A DNA stretch of 11,818 nt. It comes from Desulfobacterales bacterium HSG17. GTDB lineage: Bacteria; Desulfobacterota; Desulfobacteria; Desulfobacterales; Desulfococcaceae. Position 1 is the stretch's first letter, and each line of letters begins with the position of its first letter. Below, piece after piece: positions 5,884 to 11,818 of the stretch. A program made the translations under genes and the position numbers. Below the pieces are notes generated by a model. That model was not told the origin of the DNA, searched no databases, and saw nothing but the letters and a program-made list of their open reading frames with translations. The DNA is taken from assembly GCA_030377945.1 (NCBI GenBank), contig JAUCGD010000090.1:1-11818 (forward strand), read 5' to 3'.

Positions 5884-7109
5884 AGACGGATAATCCCCAA
5901 AAATGTGTGATGGTGATCGCCGGTGAAACTTCCGGTGATATCCATGCCGCCCATTTGGTCCATGCCATGCGTGCCAAAGATCCGAATTTGTTTTTCTGCG
6001 GGTTCGGCGGAGAAGCCATGCACAATGCCGGTGTCAGAATCCTGGTGGATGCCAATGACTTGGCAGTAGTAGGGATCACCGAAGTGATCGGCCGCTTGCC
6101 AGTTATTTTTCGTTCCATGAGCCGGGCCAAAGCACTTTTAAAGAGTCTGGCACCGGAATTATTGATTATCGTCGATTTTCCGGATTTTAATCTGCGAGTG
6201 GCAAAATTTGCTAAAAAAATCGGTATCACGGTTTTATATTACATCAGCCCCCAGGTGTGGGCCTGGCGAGAGAATCGAGTACATACGATTAAAAAAAGAA
6301 TTGATCACCTGGCCGTTATTTTACCATTTGAGGCTGATTTTTTTAAAAAATATGATTTGCCGGTCACCTTTGTTGGTCACCCCCTTTTAGATGAATTGCC
6401 GCAATCAGGGCCGGACAACGATTACTTGCCCGTTCCAACAAGCCCGGTGATCGGATTTTTACCGGGTTCACGACCCAAAGAAATTTTGCGTTTACTACCC
6501 GCCATGCTGGGTGCAGCCGCCCAAATTGCAGTCCGCCTGCCCTCGGCTAAATTTCAAATATCAGCGGCACCGGGTATTGATAAGGAATGGTTGGAATACC
6601 TTATCGGGCTTTATCAACCCAAAATCGAAATTGTGGTTGTCAAGGAAGATGTGCATCGATTTATGGCCAATAGCCATGTCCTGGTGGCGGCCAGCGGGAC
6701 TGTGACATTGCAGGCGGCGCTGTCCGGAAAGCCGTTGGTGATCATTTATAAGGTATCCGGCTTCAGCTATTTTCTGGGTAAACATTTGATTCGAGTGAAA
6801 TTTATTGGTTTGGTAAACCTGATTGCCGATGAGGAACTCGCACCGGAATTGATCCAGAAAGACGCCACACCTGAAAAAATTGCCCAAAAGGTTATTGAGA
6901 TTATATCGGATAAAGAAACCTACCAATCTCTCTGCCGAAAATTAGCAGCACTCAAAGAACGATTGGGGGGTCGCGGTGCATCAGAGCGATGCGCGGAAAT
7001 TGCCATTGATTTGATGCAGAAAATGCCGCAACCGCTGCTTTTACCATTTGGACATCGGGAAGATAGCGAAACGATTCAAAAAGAAATCCCGCCGAGGGTG
7101 AAATGCTGA
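5880..7109 (+). CDS. lpxB: LpxB, lipid-A-disaccharide synthase
   Basis: LpxB is a GT19 glycosyltransferase that condenses UDP-2,3-diacylglucosamine with lipid X to form the beta-1,6-linked lipid A disaccharide, at the cytoplasmic face of the inner membrane. Family motifs run in order: AGETSGD (14-20), VDFPDFN (98-104), YYISPQVWAWR (120-130), LPFE (148-151), FVGHPL (164-169), LPGSR (194-198) and ASGTVTLQAAL (271-281). The 409-residue length exceeds E. coli (382), mostly because of a C-terminal tail from about 381 that looks unstructured. The ATG overlaps the preceding stop as ATGA, so translation is probably coupled. LpxB directly uses the LpxI product. Confidence 0.96.
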   Translation: MKTDNPQKCVMVIAGETSGDIHAAHLVHAMRAKDPNLFFCGFGGEAMHNAGVRILVDANDLAVVGITEVIGRLPVIFRSMSRAKALLKSLAPELLIIVDFPDFNLRVAKFAKKIGITVLYYISPQVWAWRENRVHTIKKRIDHLAVILPFEADFFKKYDLPVTFVGHPLLDELPQSGPDNDYLPVPTSPVIGFLPGSRPKEILRLLPAMLGAAAQIAVRLPSAKFQISAAPGIDKEWLEYLIGLYQPKIEIVVVKEDVHRFMANSHVLVAASGTVTLQAALSGKPLVIIYKVSGFSYFLGKHLIRVKFIGLVNLIADEELAPELIQKDATPEKIAQKVIEIISDKETYQSLCRKLAALKERLGGRGASERCAEIAIDLMQKMPQPLLLPFGHREDSETIQKEIPPRVKC

Positions 7110-7110
7110 A

Positions 7111-8226
7111 ATGATGGCTTTTATGAAAATTATAAATCGCTATATTTTTAAAGAATTATTGGGCCCGTTCAGCTTGAGTATCGCTTTTTTTACGTTTGTG
7201 TTCCTGATGACCAAAATTTTGGAAATCACGAATTTGATTGTTAATTTTCGCATCGGCATTGGAGTTGTCGGCCGGATGATTTTTTTTGCCATGCCGTATT
7301 TTATGGTTTTTACGATTCCCATGTCGGTTATGCTGGCGGTCTTACTGACTTTTTTACGCATGGCCAATGACAATGAAATCAATGCCCTGAAAGCCGGCGG
7401 TGTGAGTCTCCGTCAACTATTGCCACCGGTGCTTTTTTTTTGTGGACTGGGAGCGGCGATAACTGCTTGGATGATTACGGTCGGCATGCCCTGGGGGGCT
7501 TTTGCCACTAAAAAGACTGTTTTCGAAATAGCGCATGCCAACCTGAATGTGGGATTAAAGGAAAGAACTTTTATCGATCAATTTGATGATATCATGCTTT
7601 ACATTACCCGTCTGGATGTGAAGCAGAATATGCTGCATGATATTTATATTGAAGATCGACGCAACAAGGAAATCGTCAGCACAATTGTGGCCCCAAAGGG
7701 TGTTTTAATGGGCACCAGTGATGAGGAACGCGGGGTTTTGCGTTTGTTCGACGGATCGGTAAATCGTACTCGCCTCAGCGATCGAAGCATCAACTCCATA
7801 CGATTTGATACCTATGATATCAGTCTGGACTTTGATAATATGGATCGGGAGGAATATCTAGCCGCCAAAGAGGAAATTGAGATGACTTTTGGTGAACTGG
7901 TTGACAATATCCAGCACGCAGAAGACAAGTCCAGGACCAGTAATTATTATAATGAACTGCGCATGGAATTACAGCGAAAACTGGCTGTTCCGGTTTCTTG
8001 CCTGGTTTTAGGGCTTTTGGGTATACCTTTGGGTGTACGCGCCAAAACTGGTAAACGGAGCGTCGGAATTGTTTTGGGACTTGGTTTTTTTCTTTTATTT
8101 TATTTAATGCAGTCAATCGGCGATGTCTACGGGGATAAGGGAACCTTAAGCCCTTTTGCGGCGATCTGGTATCCGAATTTTGTTATGACCGCGATCATGC
8201 TTTTTTTATTTAAAACCACTCGGTAA
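7111..8226 (+). CDS. lptF: LptF, LPS export ABC transporter permease
   Basis: LptF pairs with LptG, driven by the ATPase LptB, to extract mature LPS from the inner membrane and pass it to LptC/LptA. The 371-residue YjgP/YjgQ-family protein shows the expected layout: three N-terminal membrane segments (about 15-40, 55-82, 103-126), a periplasmic beta-jellyroll (about 140-245), and three C-terminal segments (about 291-309, 318-338, 347-368). The family motif NEINALKAGGVSLRQLL at 88-104 is the coupling-helix region contacting LptB. It is assigned LptF rather than LptG by order. ATG7111 is one base after the lpxB stop, with GAGGG (7094-7098) upstream; ATG7114 and ATG7123 are alternatives, and 7123 would give the usual MKIINRY opening. 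Confidence 0.9.
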   Translation: MMAFMKIINRYIFKELLGPFSLSIAFFTFVFLMTKILEITNLIVNFRIGIGVVGRMIFFAMPYFMVFTIPMSVMLAVLLTFLRMANDNEINALKAGGVSLRQLLPPVLFFCGLGAAITAWMITVGMPWGAFATKKTVFEIAHANLNVGLKERTFIDQFDDIMLYITRLDVKQNMLHDIYIEDRRNKEIVSTIVAPKGVLMGTSDEERGVLRLFDGSVNRTRLSDRSINSIRFDTYDISLDFDNMDREEYLAAKEEIEMTFGELVDNIQHAEDKSRTSNYYNELRMELQRKLAVPVSCLVLGLLGIPLGVRAKTGKRSVGIVLGLGFFLLFYLMQSIGDVYGDKGTLSPFAAIWYPNFVMTAIMLFLFKTTR

Positions 8227-8235
8227 TCAAAATTT

Positions 8236-9321
8236 ATGCTTTCGATTCTTCATCGATATATTCTGGGCGAAATCAGCAAATATTTTTTGCTGGTCATGGT
8301 CGCCGTAATCGGCATTTACCTGGCAGTTGATTTTTTCGAGAAGATTGATGACTTCATGGAAAACGGTGTCCCCCTTTCTCGGGCACTATGGTTTTTTATC
8401 TTGAAAACACCCCTCATTATTTCTCAAATTACACCTGTGGGGATATTGTTGTCAGTGTTAATTACATTTGGTTTGATGGGAAAGCATAATGAAATTGCCG
8501 CCACCAGTGCCAGTGGTATCAGCATTTTCTATTTAAGCAAGCCGATTATTGGAATGGGGATATTGGCTTCTATTCTGTTGTTTTTTTTCACCGAAATTTT
8601 TGTACCGTTTTCCGCTTACAAATCAAATGATATTTGGCTGAATGAGGTACGGAAAGACCAGATTGAATCCAGTCGTGCCAATGAAAAGGATATATGGCTT
8701 AAAGGACCTCGCAGTATTTCCCATATCGGGCACTATAACCCTCATACTAAAAAACTTTATCGCTTAACATTTAACGAGTTTGATGAAAAGTTTGCCCTAA
8801 AATTGCGTGTGGATGCCCGTATGGCATTTTTTAGAAACGGTATTTGGTATTTGGAAGAGGCATTATTCCAATCAATAGGGGATGGGGAGAAACCAGCTGA
8901 TATTCAGTTTTTTGCAGAACGGGAGTATCCTTTGCCCTATAACCCTGATGAATTGCGCCAGGTGGTTAAAACCAGTGAGGAAATGAATATTATTGAATTA
9001 TACCGGCATATTCGGAAAATTGAAATGGAAGGATATGATGCCCGCGTCTACCGGGTTGATTTTTTTGCTAAATTCGCTTTCCCCTTAGTGTGCTTGGTTA
9101 TGAGTATTATGGCCGCCGGTATTAGTTTACGTAAAATTACAGGTGATGGTATTGGCGTTAGTATTGCCTATGGGATCGGCATTTCATTTCTTTTTTGGTT
9201 TGTTTTCAGTTTTTGTCGATCTTTGGGGTATGGGGAAATTTTACCACCAGCGGCAGCTGCTTGGACTGCGGATATCATTTTTCTTTCCTTGGGTGCCTAT
9301 TCATTATTGATGGCTGAGTGA
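8236..9321 (+). CDS. lptG: LptG, LPS export ABC transporter permease
   Basis: This is the second permease of the LPS-exporting LptB2FG complex. The 361-residue protein repeats the LptF architecture: membrane segments at about 15-34, 52-80 and 102-125, a periplasmic beta-jellyroll domain at about 135-245, and three further segments at about 275-297, 305-327 and 342-359. HNEIAATSASGISIFYLSKP (84-103) matches the coupling-helix region of YjgP/YjgQ proteins, and the opening LHRYILGE is typical. Length matches LptG (about 360). The start lies nine bases after lptF with no clear Shine-Dalgarno. The LptF/LptG labels are by order and similarity; they could be swapped without changing the function of the pair. 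Confidence 0.9.
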   Translation: MLSILHRYILGEISKYFLLVMVAVIGIYLAVDFFEKIDDFMENGVPLSRALWFFILKTPLIISQITPVGILLSVLITFGLMGKHNEIAATSASGISIFYLSKPIIGMGILASILLFFFTEIFVPFSAYKSNDIWLNEVRKDQIESSRANEKDIWLKGPRSISHIGHYNPHTKKLYRLTFNEFDEKFALKLRVDARMAFFRNGIWYLEEALFQSIGDGEKPADIQFFAEREYPLPYNPDELRQVVKTSEEMNIIELYRHIRKIEMEGYDARVYRVDFFAKFAFPLVCLVMSIMAAGISLRKITGDGIGVSIAYGIGISFLFWFVFSFCRSLGYGEILPPAAAAWTADIIFLSLGAYSLLMAE

Positions 9322-10649
9322 GCAACATCGGAGATACTGTGTACCGATTGCTGTTTTATACCATTATGGGGTTGTATTTGGTGCTTGCAACTTTGTCAGC
9401 CCTTGTCATCGGCCCTGTTTGTTTACCTCTGTTACTCTCTTCCGAAAAACGACGGAAAACACTCCTGGCAAGGCTTTGGATCGGAAAAACAGGGTATATT
9501 GGGAAAAAAAATAGTAAACCGATTTGGGTGCATGCCCTATCTGTAGGTGAAGTACTTTCCGCTGTTCCGTTACTAAAATATCAAAAAACAAAACGTCCTG
9601 AAAAGGATTTTTTATTCAGTACATCCACCTTTTCAGGTATGCAAATCGCCAAAGAGCGGTTAAACCAATGGACGAAAAACTTTGTTTTTTTCCCCTATGA
9701 TTTGCCATGGGCGGTCCTTTTTTCTTTGGCCAAAGTTCGCCCCTGTCTCGTTATTATTGTGGAGACGGATTTTTGGCCATTATTCTTATATGTTTTGAAA
9801 AGAGCCAAAATTCCACTGATTATGGTAAATATTCGGATTTCGCAGTCGTCTTTTCGCGGTTATTATTCCTTTCGCAGTTTGCTTGCACCATTGTTGAACA
9901 GTGCGGAGAAAATTTTTGTCCAGCGTAACAAGGACCGCATGCGACTGATGACCATTGGTGTAGCCCCTCATCGAATCGAGGCCAGAGGCGACCTCAAAAT
10001 GAATCAGCAACCGGATAAAATGTCTGAGCCTGACAAAAAAAAACTTTTGCGGGTTGGTATCATAAATGAGCGAAATTTTGTTTTTCTTGCCGGCAGCACT
10101 CACCCGGAGGAAGAGGAAATTTTGGTAAAGGGATTGTTGCCGATATTAAAAGCGGAGCCGGATATAAGAATTGTCTTGGTCCCTCGTGATCCGAATCGTG
10201 GGCTCGAAGTTCAGGCAATAACGGAGCATTATGGGCTTACTTCTCAATTATGGTCCACGGTTCAATACGGGGTTGATTCGTCTGCCACTGTTCTAATTGT
10301 CGATGCCATCGGAAAACTGGCAGCTCTGTATGAAATTTGCCATGTCGCGTTCATTGGCGGTAGTTTAAAGGACTTTCGGGGGCATAACCCGCTAGAAGCC
10401 GCATACTATGGAAAACCAATATTGTTCGGTCCATTTATGCAGGATTGTGAAACCGCCGCAAATGCACTTTTGGAAAAAGACGGAGCAAAGGTGATCCAAA
10501 ATGCAGATGAATTAGGACAGATGTTGATTGTTTTGTATAAGAATAAAGATAAGCGAATGAGAATGGGACGGGCGGCTCAAGCAGTTGTAAAACACGATTC
10601 TAAAATACTTGAGGAAATATCAACGGAAATTGAAAAGGTGGTAACTTAA
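9318..10649 (+). CDS. waaA: WaaA (KdtA), Kdo transferase
   Basis: WaaA transfers Kdo from CMP-Kdo to the lipid A precursor at the cytoplasmic face of the inner membrane. The 443-residue protein (E. coli 425) has an N-terminal hydrophobic anchor (about 12-41). The GT30 domain follows, with WVHALSVGEV at 70-79 (Glu78 matching the catalytic glutamate), ETDFWPLFL at 149-157, NIRIS at 171-175, GSTHPEEE at 259-266 and IGGSLKDFRGHNPLEAAYYG at 346-365. The usual form of the second motif is close to ETELWPN; here the Asn is Leu. Whether the enzyme adds one, two or more Kdo residues cannot be told. It starts with GTG overlapping the lptG stop as GTGA, with no clear Shine-Dalgarno; an in-frame ATG at 9366 would cut into the anchor. 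Confidence 0.94.
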   Translation: MSNIGDTVYRLLFYTIMGLYLVLATLSALVIGPVCLPLLLSSEKRRKTLLARLWIGKTGYIGKKNSKPIWVHALSVGEVLSAVPLLKYQKTKRPEKDFLFSTSTFSGMQIAKERLNQWTKNFVFFPYDLPWAVLFSLAKVRPCLVIIVETDFWPLFLYVLKRAKIPLIMVNIRISQSSFRGYYSFRSLLAPLLNSAEKIFVQRNKDRMRLMTIGVAPHRIEARGDLKMNQQPDKMSEPDKKKLLRVGIINERNFVFLAGSTHPEEEEILVKGLLPILKAEPDIRIVLVPRDPNRGLEVQAITEHYGLTSQLWSTVQYGVDSSATVLIVDAIGKLAALYEICHVAFIGGSLKDFRGHNPLEAAYYGKPILFGPFMQDCETAANALLEKDGAKVIQNADELGQMLIVLYKNKDKRMRMGRAAQAVVKHDSKILEEISTEIEKVVT

Positions 10650-10655
10650 ACTCCA

Positions 10656-11759
10656 TTGAATAATCTGCGTAATACTATTGAGCAATGCATCCATGGACCG
10701 GAAGGTACCATAAATCAGGGCTGGGGTTTGCTGTTGCAATTGCTATCGATTTGTTATGGGGCAATTGTCCGATTCAGGCTACTGCTTTATCGGCTGGGAA
10801 TTTTCAAAACCCATTATTTACCGGCCAAGGTCATTTCCATCGGTAACATTGTTGCCGGGGGCACCGGTAAAACACCGGCGACGATTTTAATGGCCAATAC
10901 ATTACGGCAAAAAGGTGAAAAAGTTGTCGTTGTGAGCCGTGGATATGGTGGGCGTAAATCTTCAAAAATCCCTTATGTCGTCAGCGATGGCAAAAACATG
11001 TTCCTGAACGCAATTGATGCTGGGGATGAACCTGTTTTGATCAGCCTGTTAACCCATGATGTACCTGTCATTATCGGACAGGATCGCTTCAAGGCGGGGC
11101 AAGTTGCTATTCGTGAATTCAATGCGGGAATAATTTTACTGGATGATGGTTTTCAACATGTTAAATTACATCGGGATTTTAGCCTGCTCTTGATGGATGC
11201 CGGTGCTCCTTTGGGTAATGGAAAAATTTTACCACGCGGTCCGATGCGTGAACCGATAACTGCAATCAATCGAGCGGATGTGATATTGTTCACCCGCAGC
11301 CCAGTAGAACTTGGGGGGGGGGCATTGGGCAAGGACCCGTTTGGGTTCGGCAAAATGACATTCAGGGCACGCCATTCCATTGCCAAACGCGCCAATGATC
11401 TGTTTCCAGGTCTTACAAACGCGGTTCAGGCTGATTCGATCGAAAACAAGAATGTATTTTTATTTTCCGGCATTGCCGACGGGAAAAAATTTGAAGAAGG
11501 GGTGTGCCAATTCGGGGGAATCATTCGTGGTCATGCCGAATTCCCGGATCATCACTATTATTCAGAGAATGATCGAAAAAATATTTTAAGGAGGGCCATT
11601 GAAACCGGTGCGAGCGTCCTTGTCACCACTGATAAAGATGCTGCCCGATTAGGTGAAGGCCAACAATGGAAGCTGCCGTTAATGACTTTGGGTGTGGAAA
11701 TGGAAATTCAATCGACTGAAAATTTTTGGGATCTCCTGCAGACGGAATTCAAAATATGA
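10656..11759 (+). CDS. lpxK: LpxK, tetraacyldisaccharide 4'-kinase
   Basis: LpxK is a membrane-associated P-loop kinase that phosphorylates the 4'-position of the lipid A disaccharide, giving lipid IVA. The 367-residue protein has an N-terminal amphipathic/hydrophobic helix (about 22-48). Next come the Walker A region GNIVAGGTGKTP (63-74), SRGYGG (94-99), GDEP (123-126), LLDDGFQH (161-168), FPDHHYY (296-302) and TTDKDAARL (324-332). Length is above E. coli (328). The TTG at 10656 is the only sensible start: the waaA stop lies in the same frame nine bases upstream, and alignment to LpxK requires the N-terminal helix. AGGTGG about 15 bases upstream is distant for a Shine-Dalgarno. A G10 tract encodes Gly220-222. 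Confidence 0.94.
   Translation: MNNLRNTIEQCIHGPEGTINQGWGLLLQLLSICYGAIVRFRLLLYRLGIFKTHYLPAKVISIGNIVAGGTGKTPATILMANTLRQKGEKVVVVSRGYGGRKSSKIPYVVSDGKNMFLNAIDAGDEPVLISLLTHDVPVIIGQDRFKAGQVAIREFNAGIILLDDGFQHVKLHRDFSLLLMDAGAPLGNGKILPRGPMREPITAINRADVILFTRSPVELGGGALGKDPFGFGKMTFRARHSIAKRANDLFPGLTNAVQADSIENKNVFLFSGIADGKKFEEGVCQFGGIIRGHAEFPDHHYYSENDRKNILRRAIETGASVLVTTDKDAARLGEGQQWKLPLMTLGVEMEIQSTENFWDLLQTEFKI
11313..11322 (+). repeat. G10 homopolymer inside lpxK
   Basis: Ten consecutive G residues encode three glycines (220-222) in a probable loop, then enter an Ala codon. Poly-G runs of this length are classic slipped-strand sites in bacteria with phase variation. In an essential kinase they may simply be tolerated, or the count may be a sequencing error. 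Confidence 0.8.
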
Positions 11760-11818
11760 TATTCTTTTTCAATAATTTAAAAGTAACAATAAAATCAAAT
11801 AGATAGGGCTATTTTAAA
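11760..11818. other. AT-rich tail after lpxK
   Basis: Fifty-nine AT-rich bases follow the lpxK stop. I see no stem-loop terminator, no start codon with a Shine-Dalgarno and no RNA gene. Confidence 0.6.

Noticed and set aside
1..11818. Mobile elements, tRNAs, rRNAs, CRISPR arrays, toxin-antitoxin or defence genes
   Set aside because: None were visible. The plus strand is almost fully occupied by envelope genes with short spacers, and no transposase, repeat-spacer pattern or cloverleaf was seen.

Overview
The window carries one long, tightly packed plus-strand gene cluster for building and exporting the outer-membrane lipopolysaccharide core: bamA (5'-truncated), skp, lpxD, lpxA, lpxI, a Gfo/Idh-family oxidoreductase, lpxB, lptF, lptG, waaA and lpxK. 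No convincing minus-strand gene, RNA gene, CRISPR array, insertion sequence or terminator was seen. The gene order (bamA-skp-lpxD-lpxA-lpxI-Gfo/Idh-lpxB-...-waaA-lpxK), the use of LpxI rather than LpxH, and the moderate, slightly AT-leaning base composition suggest a Gram-negative bacterium of the former Deltaproteobacteria (Desulfobacterota-like, perhaps Desulfobacterales). That placement is inferred from memory of gene order, not from a search.

Layout. Bases 1-191 are AT-rich and non-coding, with a TTGACA hexamer, an 18-bp near-palindrome and a short AT dinucleotide run. BamA homology begins abruptly near base 225, inside the fourth POTRA domain, so the N-terminal half of the protein is missing. 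Bases 1575-2161 hold a spacer and skp. Bases 2175-4915 hold lpxD, lpxA and lpxI. Bases 4918-7109 hold the oxidoreductase and lpxB, which overlap by ATGA. Bases 7111-9321 hold the LptF/LptG permease pair, and 9318-11759 hold waaA and lpxK. The last 59 bases are AT-rich with no recognisable feature. Spacers are short or negative almost throughout, as in a single translationally coupled operon.

How the genes work together. LpxA adds the first acyl chain to UDP-GlcNAc. After LpxC (not in the window), LpxD adds the second. LpxI cleaves the product to lipid X, LpxB condenses lipid X with its UDP precursor, LpxK adds the 4'-phosphate, and WaaA attaches Kdo. LptF and LptG form the inner-membrane permease that extracts finished LPS. 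BamA and Skp handle outer-membrane protein folding, which includes the LPS translocon LptD. The cluster therefore links lipid A synthesis, LPS export and outer-membrane protein assembly.

The most notable points are the BamA truncation, the absence of fabZ between lpxD and lpxA, the absence of msbA between lpxB and waaA (where lptF-lptG sit instead), an oxidoreductase resembling GnnA by position but without its aminotransferase partner, and homopolymer tracts in lpxK (G10) and at the start of lpxI (A11). I found no convincing previously undescribed system. This is a largely conventional envelope-biogenesis operon with local oddities.
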